Positions 1 through 8,532 of a DNA stretch of 60,596 nt are shown here, piece by piece. The position numbers and the translations under genes were made by a program. Source of the DNA: an uncultured Eubacterium sp. (GTDB lineage: Bacteria; Bacillota; Clostridia; Lachnospirales; Lachnospiraceae); NCBI GenBank assembly GCA_910586225.1, contig CAJUIL010000025.1:1-60596 (forward strand), in the 5' to 3' direction. The notes beneath the pieces were generated by a model. It did not search any database. It was not told where the DNA came from and saw only the letters and a program-made list of their open reading frames with translations. Numbering within the stretch: the stretch's first letter is position 1; every line of letters begins with the position of its first letter.

Positions 1-76
1 GCGCTTTGAAACCACAGTGTTTTCAAGGGCTGTGAGTTTCCGAGAGTACTCAGACAATCAAAGGAGGGGGTTAGCC

Positions 77-757
77 ATGGGCCATATTACAATATTGGAA
101 GAAACGACCAGATATCCGATTACCCTGATGGGAAGCCGCGCTGGTATTTGCTGGGGGTCGGATATTTCGGATCAGGATAAAAATTATAAGCGGGGCTTGG
201 AATGCCTTGCGGCAGGTCATGGAAGGGTTATGGAGTATGTAAATGTGGAGATGGTGCTGGATGGGTATTCTGCGCGTGTGATACGTGAGTGGTATACGCA
301 TCTTGGCGGTTCGCCGACACGCCTGCAGGCAAGTACCCGATATGTGGATTATAAAAATTTTGCTTATGTTATCCCGCCTGCGGTGGCGGAAAACGAAGAA
401 GCGCGCGTCCGCTATGAAGGGATGATGCAGGAGATCAGTGATACCTGCGCTTATCTGGAGCAGACGTGCGGGATTGCCAGAGAAGATGCTGCAATGCTCC
501 TGCCGCTTGGAATGGCGACAAAGATTGTGGATAAGCGTAATCTTAGAAGCCTGGCGGATATGAGCCATCAGAGGATGTGCGGCAGGGCTTATCATGAATA
601 CCGCGAGCTGTTTTCGGATATTTGTACGGTATTATCCGCGTGGTCTGAGGAATGGGCATATTTGGTGGAGCACTATTTTATGCCGAAATGCGAGATGCTT
701 GGTTACTGTCCGGAAAAGCGTTCCTGTGGAAGAATGCCGAAAAAGCAGGATTTGTAA
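77..757 (+). CDS. thyX: Flavin-dependent thymidylate synthase ThyX
   Basis: Makes dTMP from dUMP using methylene-tetrahydrofolate, FAD and NADPH; cytosolic, DNA precursor supply. The 226-residue protein shows the ThyX core: REWYTHLGGSPTRLQASTRY in the flavin/dUMP region and a C-terminal NLRSLADMSHQRMCGRAYHE helix. The classical RHR of the ThyX motif reads REW here, a variant I associate from memory with clostridial ThyX. The tail is Cys-rich (KCEMLGYCPEKRSCGR), which could bind metal. I chose the ATG at 77, directly after AAGGAGGGGG, over an upstream in-frame ATG at 17 that lacks a ribosome site. It is separated from the arabinose operon by a 273-base gap and is probably its own unit. Confidence 0.88.
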   Translation: MGHITILEETTRYPITLMGSRAGICWGSDISDQDKNYKRGLECLAAGHGRVMEYVNVEMVLDGYSARVIREWYTHLGGSPTRLQASTRYVDYKNFAYVIPPAVAENEEARVRYEGMMQEISDTCAYLEQTCGIAREDAAMLLPLGMATKIVDKRNLRSLADMSHQRMCGRAYHEYRELFSDICTVLSAWSEEWAYLVEHYFMPKCEMLGYCPEKRSCGRMPKKQDL

Positions 758-843
758 AATGTGCCAGTTAGATCTTTGGAAATTATCATATGGATATTGG
801 ATGTTGCTGGGATCTGCAGCATAGCTCTTGAAGCTTACTGGTG

Positions 844-855
844 TATGTATACATA
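844..855. promoter_or_regulatory. Palindrome upstream of araA, possible operator
   Basis: TATGTATACATA is a perfect 12-base palindrome in the 273-base thyX-araA gap. Its core recalls the GTAC-centred AraR operator of Bacillus, but the match is loose. A possible weak promoter lies downstream (TTGTCA 903-908, TAAATT 927-932, 18-base spacer). The operator role is inference from position upstream of an arabinose gene. Confidence 0.3.
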
Positions 856-959
856 ATTTTAGAAAATAATAAAATATTTTTGTATATTTTGAAAAAAACA
901 GCTTGTCAAGTCTACCTGTTTAGTGGTAAATTAGTATTAGCGAAAAGGGGGATTTCATT

Positions 960-998
960 CGGACTATCAAATTGCGGACTATGAAATTCCGGACCAAC
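960..998 (+). repeat. Tandem 15-base repeats in the araA leader
   Basis: Two full copies of a 15-base unit, CGGACTATCAAATTG (960-974) and CGGACTATGAAATTC (975-989), are followed by a partial third copy beginning CGGAC (990). They sit between the presumed araA promoter and its ribosome site at about 1018-1024, so they would be in the transcript. Function unknown; a repeated protein- or RNA-binding site is possible. Confidence 0.6.
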
Positions 999-1030
999 AA
1001 AAATATCAATGAATACAGGAGGGTATTGTC

Positions 1031-2527
1031 ATGCAGACAAAAAATTACAAGATATGGTTTTGTACAGGCTCGCAGGACTTATATGGGGATGAGTGCTTAA
1101 GCCATGTGGCGGCTCATTCAAAAGAGATGGTTGACTATCTGAACAAGTCTGGTATTTTGCCGTTCGAAGTGGTATGGAAGCCAACGCTGATCACAAATGA
1201 ATTGATCAGAAAGACCTTTAATGAGGCGAACATGGACGACGAATGTGCGGGTGTTATTACCTGGATGCATACATTTTCTCCGGCGAAATCATGGATCCTT
1301 GGCTTAAAGGAGCTGCGGAAGCCGTTATGTCATCTGCATACGCAGTATAATCAGGAAATTCCATACGATACGATCGATATGGATTTTATGAATGAGAACC
1401 AGGCGGCACATGGGGATAGAGAGTATGGCCATATGGTGACACGTATGGGTATCGAGCGCAAGATCATCGCCGGATACTGGAAGGACGAGAGGGTGATTGA
1501 AAGAATCGCTTCTTGGATGCGTGTGGCATTGGGTGTGATCGAAAGCAGCCATGTGCGCGTTATGAGAGTGGCAGATAATATGAGAAACGTTGCGGTTACC
1601 GAAGGAGACAAGGTAGAAGCGCAGCTGAAGTTCGGCTGGGAGGTGGATGCTTATCCGGTCAATGAGATTGCGGAGGCTGTTGCGGCGGTTTCGGAGTCTG
1701 ACACAAATGCATTGGTAGATGAATATTACGATACTTATGAGATTATATTAGAAGGAAGGGATCCGGAGGAGTTTAAAAAACACGTTGCGGTACAGGCGCA
1801 GATAGAGATTGGATTTGAACGCTTCCTGGAGGAGAAAAATTATCAGGCGATCGTTACACATTTCGGTGATCTGGGCGCTTTAAAGCAGCTGCCGGGACTT
1901 GCGATCCAAAGACTGATGCAGAAAGGCTACGGCTTTGGCGCTGAAGGCGATTGGAAGGTTGCGGCGATGGTGCGTATTATGAAGCTGATGACAGCCGGGA
2001 TGAAAAATGCCAAAGGGACATCTATGATGGAGGATTATACTTACAATCTGGTTCCTGGCAAAGAGGGTATTTTGCAGTCGCATATGCTGGAGGTCTGCCC
2101 ATCCGTTGCGGAAGGCCCAATCAGTATCAAATGCCAGCCGCTGTCCATGGGCGACAGAGAAGATCCGGCGCGTCTGGTATTTACATCTAAGGAAGGTCCT
2201 GGCGTGGCAGCGTCTTTGATCGATCTGGGTGATAGGTTCCGCCTGCTGATCAACGATGTGGAATGCAAGAAGGTAGAAAAGCCGATGCCGAAGCTTCCGG
2301 TGGGCTCAAACTTCTGGGTACCGAAGCCAGACTTTTATACAGGGCTGGAAGCATGGATCCTTGCCGGCGGAGCACACCATACGGCATTTACGTATGATCT
2401 GACCTCAGAGCAGCTCGGCGATTGGGCATCGATGATGGGAATTGAGCCGGTTTATATTACAGAGGGAACAACAATCCCACAGTTAAAGAGAGATCTGATG
2501 TTAGGAAATGTAGTATACGGCAAATAA
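1031..2527 (+). CDS. araA: L-arabinose isomerase
   Basis: Converts L-arabinose to L-ribulose, the first step of bacterial arabinose use; cytosolic, Mn-dependent. The 498-residue length fits the family, and the N-terminus (IWFCTGSQDLYG) plus the internal THFGDLGALKQLPGLAIQR stretch are AraA hallmarks. The start follows an AGGAGGG ribosome site. It heads a run of co-directional sugar genes: transaldolase-like, split transketolase, araD and galM. The ribulokinase araB, which should act between AraA and AraD, is not in this window. Confidence 0.95.
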   Translation: MQTKNYKIWFCTGSQDLYGDECLSHVAAHSKEMVDYLNKSGILPFEVVWKPTLITNELIRKTFNEANMDDECAGVITWMHTFSPAKSWILGLKELRKPLCHLHTQYNQEIPYDTIDMDFMNENQAAHGDREYGHMVTRMGIERKIIAGYWKDERVIERIASWMRVALGVIESSHVRVMRVADNMRNVAVTEGDKVEAQLKFGWEVDAYPVNEIAEAVAAVSESDTNALVDEYYDTYEIILEGRDPEEFKKHVAVQAQIEIGFERFLEEKNYQAIVTHFGDLGALKQLPGLAIQRLMQKGYGFGAEGDWKVAAMVRIMKLMTAGMKNAKGTSMMEDYTYNLVPGKEGILQSHMLEVCPSVAEGPISIKCQPLSMGDREDPARLVFTSKEGPGVAASLIDLGDRFRLLINDVECKKVEKPMPKLPVGSNFWVPKPDFYTGLEAWILAGGAHHTAFTYDLTSEQLGDWASMMGIEPVYITEGTTIPQLKRDLMLGNVVYGK

Positions 2528-2547
2528 TAAAATCATGGAGAAGGTAC

Positions 2548-2578
2548 AGCAGGATGTACTGCTTAGGTACATTCTGCT
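2548..2578 (+). promoter_or_regulatory. Hairpin between araA and the transaldolase gene
   Basis: AGCAGGATGTAC (2548-2559) pairs with GTACATTCTGCT (2567-2578), 12 pairs with one G-U, around a 7-base loop. There is no following T-run, so it is more likely a message-stabilising or processing hairpin than a terminator. It lies in the 117-base gap between araA and the next gene. Confidence 0.5.
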
Positions 2579-2644
2579 TGCTGATATAATGCAGCGGTTC
2601 AGGCTGACTGAATTGCTATGATAAATGGAAGGAGAACTAAAATT

Positions 2645-3286
2645 ATGAAATTTTTCGTGGACACAGCAATCGTTGAGGAGATCAAAAAGGCAAATGACAT
2701 GGGCGTTATTTGCGGCGTAACAACCAATCCGTCTTTAATTGCAAAATCAGGAAGAGATTTTGCAGACGTTATCAAAGAGATCACGGATATCGTAGACGGC
2801 GCAATCAGCGGAGAAGTAAAGGCTACAACACAGGATGCTGAAGGCATGATTGCTGAGGGCCGTGAAATTGCCAAGATCCATCCAAATATGGTAGTAAAGA
2901 TTCCAATGACAGTGGAAGGCTTAAAGGCTGTAAAGCAGCTGGCTTCCGAAGGCATTAAGACGAATGTGACATTGATCTTTAACGCAAACCAGGCTTTGCT
3001 GGCTGCAAGGGCAGGAGCTACTTATGTATCTCCGTTTCTCGGCCGTTTGGATGATATTTCCGTACCGGGCGTTGACCTGATCCGTACGATCGCAGAGATC
3101 TTTGCAATCCATGATATTGATACGGAGATCATTGCGGCATCGATCCGCAATCCGATCCATATTATCGATTGTGCTCTGGCAGGCGCTCATATTGCGACTG
3201 TTCCGTACAATGTGATCGAAGCTATGACCAAGCATCCGCTGACAGATGCAGGCATTGAAAAATTCATTCAGGACAGCGCAAAATAA
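2645..3286 (+). CDS. tal: Transaldolase / fructose-6-phosphate aldolase family protein
   Basis: A 213-residue, single-domain TIM barrel of the short TalC/FSA type, much smaller than E. coli TalB. Signature segments are FVDTA near the N-terminus, GVTTNPSL, and VVKIPMT, whose Lys85 sits exactly where the Schiff-base lysine of this family lies. Transfers a dihydroxyacetone unit between sugar phosphates, or cleaves fructose-6-P. The start at 2645 follows AAGGAGA; an upstream in-frame ATG at 2618 has no good site. Placement before transketolase suggests a true transaldolase role in the non-oxidative pentose phosphate pathway rather than a side aldolase, but the two activities cannot be told apart by eye. 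Confidence 0.9.
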   Translation: MKFFVDTAIVEEIKKANDMGVICGVTTNPSLIAKSGRDFADVIKEITDIVDGAISGEVKATTQDAEGMIAEGREIAKIHPNMVVKIPMTVEGLKAVKQLASEGIKTNVTLIFNANQALLAARAGATYVSPFLGRLDDISVPGVDLIRTIAEIFAIHDIDTEIIAASIRNPIHIIDCALAGAHIATVPYNVIEAMTKHPLTDAGIEKFIQDSAK

Positions 3287-3311
3287 AACCAGGTTTGGAA
3301 AGGATATTACT

Positions 3312-4151
3312 ATGACTGATTTAGAACTTCAGAAAACAGCACTGGAAGTAAGAAAAGGCATTGTTACTGCGGTTCACGGCGCAAAAGCCGGGCATCCGGG
3401 CGGTTCCTTGTCCTCTGCTGATGTATTTACTTACTTGTATTTTGAAGAGATGAATATTGACCCGAAGGACCCGAAAAAGGCGGACCGTGACCGTTTTGTA
3501 CTGTCTAAGGGACACACGGCGCCGGGGCTGTATTCGGTGCTTGCCAACAGAGGCTATTTTCCAGTTGAGGATCTGCCGACGCTGCGTCATATCGGCTCTC
3601 ATCTGCAGGGACATCCATGTGTGAAGCATACGCCGGGGATCGATGCTGCCTCAGGCTCTCTGGGACAGGGTATTTCCGTAGCGGTTGGAATGGCGGTTTC
3701 TGCAAAGCTGAGCAATGACAGCTATCGCGTCTATACGCTTCTTGGCGACGGCGAGATCCAGGAAGGACAGGTGTGGGAGGCAGCGATGTTTGCCGGACAC
3801 CGCAAGCTGGATAATCTGTGTGTGATTGTAGATAACAACGGGCTGCAGATTGACGGAAAGATTGACGACGTATGCTCTCCGTATCCGATTGATGAAAAGT
3901 TTAAGGCTTTCAACTTCCATGTGATCAGCGTGGCGGATGGAAATGATATGGCTCAGCTGCGCGCTGCCTTCGAGGAAGCAAAGGCGACAAAAGGGCAGCC
4001 GACTGCGATCGTTATGAAGACTGTAAAGGGCAAAGGCGTTTCCTTTATGGAAAACCAGGCCGGATGGCACGGCAAGGCCCCGAATGATGAAGAATATGCG
4101 ATTGCAATGGAAGATCTTAAGAAAGCAGGTGAAGCATTATGTCAGAAGTAA
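3312..4151 (+). CDS. tktA: Transketolase, N-terminal subunit
   Basis: 279-residue half of a split transketolase carrying the thiamine diphosphate-binding part: GHPGGSLSSAD near the start, SKGHTAPGLY, and the GDGEIQEGQVWEAA ThDP/metal motif with its downstream Asn (IVDNNGLQ). Acts with the next gene product to move two-carbon units between pentose and triose/hexose phosphates. The ATG at 3312 follows GGAAAGGATATT; the open frame extends upstream into the previous gene and is not used. It overlaps the C-terminal subunit gene by 13 bases, which implies coupled translation. Confidence 0.93.
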   Translation: MTDLELQKTALEVRKGIVTAVHGAKAGHPGGSLSSADVFTYLYFEEMNIDPKDPKKADRDRFVLSKGHTAPGLYSVLANRGYFPVEDLPTLRHIGSHLQGHPCVKHTPGIDAASGSLGQGISVAVGMAVSAKLSNDSYRVYTLLGDGEIQEGQVWEAAMFAGHRKLDNLCVIVDNNGLQIDGKIDDVCSPYPIDEKFKAFNFHVISVADGNDMAQLRAAFEEAKATKGQPTAIVMKTVKGKGVSFMENQAGWHGKAPNDEEYAIAMEDLKKAGEALCQK

Positions 4152-5074
4152 AAAAGATTGCAACCAGAGAGAGCTACGGCAACGCATTAGTCGAGCTCGG
4201 TAAGGAAGTGGACAACCTTGTAGTATTAGATGCGGATCTGGCAGAAGCAACAAAGACAGGAACATTTAAAAAAGCTTTTCCTGACAAGCATATCGACTGC
4301 GGGATTGCAGAGTGTAATATGGTAGGCATTGCAGCGGGCATTGCTTCTACCGGGAAGGTGCCGTTTGTAAGCTCGTTTGCGATGTTTGCAGCCGGACGTG
4401 CATTTGAACAGGTGCGCAATTCAGTTGGCTATCCGCATTTGAATGTCAAGATCGGGGCGACACACGCTGGCATTTCGGTTGGCGAGGACGGCGCAAGCCA
4501 TCAATGTAATGAGGATATTGCTTTAATGCGTGTCATTCCTGGAATGGTAGTGATCAATCCGTCGGATGATGTGGAAGCAAAAGCAGCGGTAAAAGCAGCT
4601 TATCATCACGAAGGGCCTGTTTACTTAAGATTTGGACGACTGGCAGCCCCAGTTATTAACGACCGTCCGGATTATAAATTTGAAATCGGCAAGGGTGTTA
4701 CATTAAGAGACGGCAAAGACCTTACGATCATCGCAACCGGGCTTTGCGTTTCCGGCGCGCTGGAAGCGGCGGAAAAGCTTGCGGCTGACGGTATCGACGC
4801 AAGAGTCATTAACATCCATACGATCAAGCCGCTGGATGAAGAGCTGGTGATCAAAGCAGCACAGGAAACCGGAAAGATCGTGACAGTAGAAGAGCATTCT
4901 GTAATTGGCGGCCTTGGCGGAGCAGTTGCAGAAGCATTGAGCGAGAAGTGCCCGACAAAGCTGCTGCGCATCGGCATGGACGATACGTTCGGCGAGTCCG
5001 GCCCAGCTGTAAAGCTTCTGGAAAAATATGGTCTGGACGCAGAAGGCATTTATCAAAAAGTAAAAGCATTTTAA
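4139..5074 (+). CDS. tktB: Transketolase, C-terminal subunit
   Basis: 311-residue partner of the preceding subunit, carrying the pyrimidine-binding and C-terminal transketolase domains. Recognisable segments are VLDADLAEATKT, GIAECNMVGIAAGIAS with the Glu that activates ThDP, and the C-terminal VTVEEHSVIGGLGGAVAE. The split form is common in Clostridia. Its start lies inside the preceding gene, so both are on one message. A hairpin (5089-5113) follows before araD. Confidence 0.93.
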   Translation: MSEVKKIATRESYGNALVELGKEVDNLVVLDADLAEATKTGTFKKAFPDKHIDCGIAECNMVGIAAGIASTGKVPFVSSFAMFAAGRAFEQVRNSVGYPHLNVKIGATHAGISVGEDGASHQCNEDIALMRVIPGMVVINPSDDVEAKAAVKAAYHHEGPVYLRFGRLAAPVINDRPDYKFEIGKGVTLRDGKDLTIIATGLCVSGALEAAEKLAADGIDARVINIHTIKPLDEELVIKAAQETGKIVTVEEHSVIGGLGGAVAEALSEKCPTKLLRIGMDDTFGESGPAVKLLEKYGLDAEGIYQKVKAF

Positions 5075-5088
5075 TGCATAAAACAATC

Positions 5089-5113
5089 GGGCTGTTGCAG
5101 TATGTGACAGCCC
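5089..5113 (+). promoter_or_regulatory. Hairpin between transketolase and araD
   Basis: GGGCTGT (5089-5095) pairs with ACAGCCC (5107-5113) around an 11-base loop, followed by TGTGTTTTAC. The T-run is weak, so it could be an attenuator or partial terminator that lowers araD expression. Confidence 0.45.
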
Positions 5114-5159
5114 TGTGTTTTACAAAAAAAGTGCAGCAGTTTAAAGTGGGAGAGAAAAA

Positions 5160-5855
5160 ATGTTAGAAGAATTAAAAAAGCAGGTATATGAAGCGAATAT
5201 GGAGCTGCCTAGGCGCGGCCTTGTTACTTATACATGGGGAAATGTCAGTGGTATTGACCGCGAAACCGGCTATTTTGTGATCAAGCCAAGCGGTGTAGAA
5301 TATGACGAGCTGACTCCGGACGATATGGTCGTTATGGATCTTGAAATGAATAAGATCGAAGGAAAATACAAGCCTTCTTCTGATACAGAGACACACGCGC
5401 AGCTGTATAAGAAATATGCGGAGATTGGCGGTATCGTGCATACACATTCCTCTATGGCGACTTCCTGGGCGCAGGCAGGCAGGAGCATTCCGCTTTATGG
5501 CACGACACACGCAGATTATTTCCTTGGCGCGATTCCTTGCGCAAGAAGCCTGACACCGGAAGAGATCGGCGGGGAATATGAGAAAAATACAGGTCTTGTG
5601 ATCATTGAAACGCTGGAAGAAAAGGGGATCAACCCGATGTATACACCGGGCATTTTATGTAAGAACCATGGGCCGTTTACTTGGGGCAAGGATGCGGATC
5701 AGGCGGTTTACAATGCGGTTGTATTGGAAGAGGTAGCAAAGATGGCGCTGCATACAGAGCTGATCAATCCAAAGGCTGAGCCGGCTCCTGACAGTATCAA
5801 GGACAAACACTTTTATCGGAAGCATGGAGCAAACGCTTATTACGGTCAGAACTAA
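5160..5855 (+). CDS. araD: L-ribulose-5-phosphate 4-epimerase
   Basis: 231-residue class II aldolase-fold epimerase converting L-ribulose-5-P to D-xylulose-5-P, the entry to the pentose phosphate pathway. Zinc ligands are visible as His94 and His96 in GGIVHTHSS and His170 in CKNHGPFTWG. GNVSG and KPSGV form the phosphate-binding part. Full length for AraD. The product feeds straight into the transketolase encoded upstream, so gene order matches pathway order. Confidence 0.93.
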   Translation: MLEELKKQVYEANMELPRRGLVTYTWGNVSGIDRETGYFVIKPSGVEYDELTPDDMVVMDLEMNKIEGKYKPSSDTETHAQLYKKYAEIGGIVHTHSSMATSWAQAGRSIPLYGTTHADYFLGAIPCARSLTPEEIGGEYEKNTGLVIIETLEEKGINPMYTPGILCKNHGPFTWGKDADQAVYNAVVLEEVAKMALHTELINPKAEPAPDSIKDKHFYRKHGANAYYGQN

Positions 5856-5888
5856 TGCTGCAGGAACAAACAGACGAAAGGACAGGAA

Positions 5889-6938
5889 ATGTATAAAGAA
5901 TCATTTGGAACAAGCAAACGAGGAGAGGCGGTATCAGTCTATCTGCTGGAAAATAAAAACGGCGCAAGCGTACGTGTCACCGACTACGGCGCTGCGCTTG
6001 TGTCGATCATCGTACCGGATAAAAACGGAGGAACGCAGGATGTATTGCTTGGCTATGATAATGTAACAGGCTATGAAAACAATACCTGCTATTTTGGTGC
6101 AGTCATTGGCAGAAACGGAAATCGGATTGCCAACGCACAGCTGACGATTGACGGCGTTGCTTATTCGCTGGACAGCAACGACAACGAAAACAATCTGCAT
6201 TCCGGAGAAAAGGGAATGGACACGATCGTCTGGAACGTAAAGGAATATACGGACAATGCCATTACGTTTACCTGTAAAAGCGCGGATTTAGAGCAGGGCT
6301 TTCCGGGAAATATGGATGTGCAGGTGACTTATGTGTTGACAGACGAGCACGCTGTGGAAATTCATTACGAGGCCGTATCCGATAAGGACACAGTAGCAAA
6401 CTTTACAAACCATGCCTATTTTAATCTGGAAGGCCATGCATCCGGAAATGTGCTGGGCCAGGAGCTGATGCTGCGTGCGTCCCACTATACTCCGGTCATT
6501 GATTCCAAGGCGATACCGACCGGCGAGATTGCTCCGGTTGCCGGAACTCCGATGGATTTTACAACAGCAAAGACGATCGGCCGCGATATGGAAGCGGACG
6601 ATACCCAGATAAAATACGGCGGCGGCTTTGACCATAATTTTGTGCTGGATAAGGAAGAAAAGGGTGCGTTTGAGCTGATGGCAGAAGCGTATGCGCCGGG
6701 TACAGGAATTGTAATGGAAGCATATACTGACCGGCCAGGCGTGCAGTTTTATTCCGGCAATTTTATTACGACGCAGGATGGAAAGCAGGGAGCTGTATAT
6801 GGAAAAAGGCAGGGATTTTGTCTGGAATCGCAGTTTTTCCCAAATTCCGTGAATGAGCCAAAATTCGAAGCGCCGATCATAAAGGCGGGAGAGGTATATC
6901 GTTCGAAAACAAGCTATCAGTTTCGTGTGAAAAAGTAA
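5889..6938 (+). CDS. galM: Aldose 1-epimerase (galactose mutarotase type)
   Basis: 349-residue beta-sandwich mutarotase interconverting alpha and beta anomers of free sugars. Family features are GAALVSIIVPDKNG, NRIANAQ, NLHSGEKGMD, NFTNHAYFNLEGH with the catalytic His, and a late Glu in FCLESQFFPNSVN. The N-terminal half looks typical and no signal peptide is seen. As the last gene of the arabinose run it probably supplies the right anomer of L-arabinose to AraA; galactose is also possible because the family is promiscuous. Confidence 0.92.
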   Translation: MYKESFGTSKRGEAVSVYLLENKNGASVRVTDYGAALVSIIVPDKNGGTQDVLLGYDNVTGYENNTCYFGAVIGRNGNRIANAQLTIDGVAYSLDSNDNENNLHSGEKGMDTIVWNVKEYTDNAITFTCKSADLEQGFPGNMDVQVTYVLTDEHAVEIHYEAVSDKDTVANFTNHAYFNLEGHASGNVLGQELMLRASHYTPVIDSKAIPTGEIAPVAGTPMDFTTAKTIGRDMEADDTQIKYGGGFDHNFVLDKEEKGAFELMAEAYAPGTGIVMEAYTDRPGVQFYSGNFITTQDGKQGAVYGKRQGFCLESQFFPNSVNEPKFEAPIIKAGEVYRSKTSYQFRVKK

Positions 6939-6968
6939 CAGTAACTTACCTTTTACAGCTCCGCCTGC

Positions 6969-6997
6969 TTGACAGCAGACGATTATGACGCTAAAAT
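6969..6997 (+). promoter_or_regulatory. Sigma-A promoter for proS
   Basis: TTGACA (6969-6974), a 17-base spacer, and TAAAAT (6992-6997): consensus -35 and a 5/6 -10. It lies between galM and proS and would give a leader of about 90 bases. Confidence 0.7.
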
Positions 6998-7045
6998 AAA
7001 TCGGTATCATACCAAAGGCATTTCTAAAAAACAAACAGTGCACAA

Positions 7046-7078
7046 AATACTATTTTAATACTATTTCTAATACTATTT
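7046..7078 (+). repeat. Three AATACTATTT repeats before proS
   Basis: The 10-mer AATACTATTT occurs three times, at 7046-7055, 7057-7066 and 7069-7078, ending just before the AAAGGAG ribosome site at about 7082-7088. Spacing is 11 and 12 bases. The repeats would lie in the transcript leader. Function unknown; they could keep the ribosome site unstructured or bind a regulator. Confidence 0.6.
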
Positions 7079-7095
7079 CATAAAAGGAGATCAAC

Positions 7096-8532
7096 ATGGC
7101 AAAGGACAAGAAATTAGTAGAATCCATCACTAGTATGCAGGAGGATTTTGCGCAATGGTATACCGATGTAGTAAAAAAAGCGGAGCTGATCGACTATTCC
7201 TCGATCAAGGGCTGTATGATCATCAAGCCTGCAGGCTACGCGCTTTGGGAAAATATCCAGACAGAGCTGGATCGTCGCTTTAAGGAAACCGGCGTACAAA
7301 ATGTGTATATGCCGATGTTTATTCCGGAGAATCTCTTGAATAAAGAGAAGGACCATGTAGAGGGTTTTGCGCCGGAGGTGGCGTGGGTGACGCATGGCGG
7401 CCAGAATCAGCTGCAGGAAAGGCTTTGTGTCAGGCCGACTTCTGAAACGCTGTTTTGTGATTTTTACAAAAATGACGTGCAGTCTTACCGTGACCTTCCA
7501 AGAGTGTATAACCAGTGGTGCTCGGTAGTAAGATGGGAAAAGGAAACAAGGCCGTTTTTACGTTCACGCGAATTTTTATGGCAGGAGGGTCATACGGCAC
7601 ACGCAACAGCGCAGGAGGCGCAGGAACGTACAGAGCAGATGTTGAATGTATATGCGCAGTTCTGTGAAGAGGTGCTTGCGATTCCAGTTATCAAAGGACA
7701 GAAAACGGAAAAAGAAAAATTTGCGGGCGCTGAGGCTACGTATACGATCGAAGCGTTGATGCATGACGGAAAAGCATTGCAGTCTGGTACAAGCCACAAC
7801 TTCGGGGATGGATTTGCGAAAGCGTTTGATATCCAGTTTACGGATACGAATAACCAGCTCCAGTATGTGCATCAGACCTCCTGGGGACTGAGTACCCGGA
7901 TTATTGGCGCGATCATTATGGTGCATGGAGATGATTCCGGTCTTGTACTGCCGCCTGCGATTGCCCCGACACAGGTTATGGTTATTCCGATCCAGCAGCA
8001 AAAAGACGGTGTGTTAGAGAAAGCGAAGGAGCTGCAGCAGGCATTACAGGCACAGTTCCGCGTAAAGCTGGACGATAGTGAAAAGAGTCCGGGATGGAAA
8101 TTCGCAGAACAGGAAATGCGGGGTATTCCGGTGCGTATCGAGATTGGCCCGAAGGATATTGAAAAAGGCCAGTGCGTGCTTGTGCGTCGTGATACGAGAG
8201 AGAAGTACCAGACAGCGCTGGAGGATGTACCGCAGAAGCTTGCGCAGCTGCTAGAGACGATACAAGCGGATATGCTTGCAAGAGCGAGGGAGCATAGAGA
8301 TTCGCATATATCCGATGCGCTGGATTATAGCGAATTTCAGACAGCGCTCGATAAAAAGCCGGGCTTTATTCGTGCGATGTGGTGCGGGGATCAGGCGTGC
8401 GAGGATAAGATCAAGGAAGAGACAACGGCTACTTCCCGCTGTATGCCGTTTGAGCAGGAGCAGATTTCAGACGTATGCGTATGCTGCGGCAGGCCGGCGA
8501 AAAAGCTCGTATTCTGGGGGAAGGCTTATTAA
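7096..8532 (+). CDS. proS: Prolyl-tRNA synthetase, archaeal/eukaryal type
   Basis: Charges tRNA-Pro. The 478-residue length, the class II motif 2 region (RWEKETRPFLRSREFLWQEG), motif 3 near GLSTRIIGAIIMVHGDDSG, the anticodon-binding domain and the lack of an INS editing insertion mark the short archaeal-like form. The C-terminal zinc-type domain shows four or more Cys (WCGDQAC, SRCMPF, CVCCG), and the chain ends in Tyr, as in this class. It overlaps cca by a few bases. No T-box elements were seen in the short leader; three direct repeats precede the ribosome site instead. Confidence 0.94.
   Translation: MAKDKKLVESITSMQEDFAQWYTDVVKKAELIDYSSIKGCMIIKPAGYALWENIQTELDRRFKETGVQNVYMPMFIPENLLNKEKDHVEGFAPEVAWVTHGGQNQLQERLCVRPTSETLFCDFYKNDVQSYRDLPRVYNQWCSVVRWEKETRPFLRSREFLWQEGHTAHATAQEAQERTEQMLNVYAQFCEEVLAIPVIKGQKTEKEKFAGAEATYTIEALMHDGKALQSGTSHNFGDGFAKAFDIQFTDTNNQLQYVHQTSWGLSTRIIGAIIMVHGDDSGLVLPPAIAPTQVMVIPIQQQKDGVLEKAKELQQALQAQFRVKLDDSEKSPGWKFAEQEMRGIPVRIEIGPKDIEKGQCVLVRRDTREKYQTALEDVPQKLAQLLETIQADMLARAREHRDSHISDALDYSEFQTALDKKPGFIRAMWCGDQACEDKIKEETTATSRCMPFEQEQISDVCVCCGRPAKKLVFWGKAY

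Noticed and set aside
982..1100. Leader peptide frame starting ATG 982 overlapping araA
   Set aside because: No ribosome site; it reads through the repeats and the araA start out of frame without any recognisable feature.
7046..7078. CRISPR-like array from three repeats before proS
   Set aside because: Units are 10 bases with 1-2 base gaps, so there are no spacers; no cas genes are present.
6939..7095. T-box leader before proS
   Set aside because: The gap is short, lacks the T-box consensus and the usual antiterminator/terminator pair.
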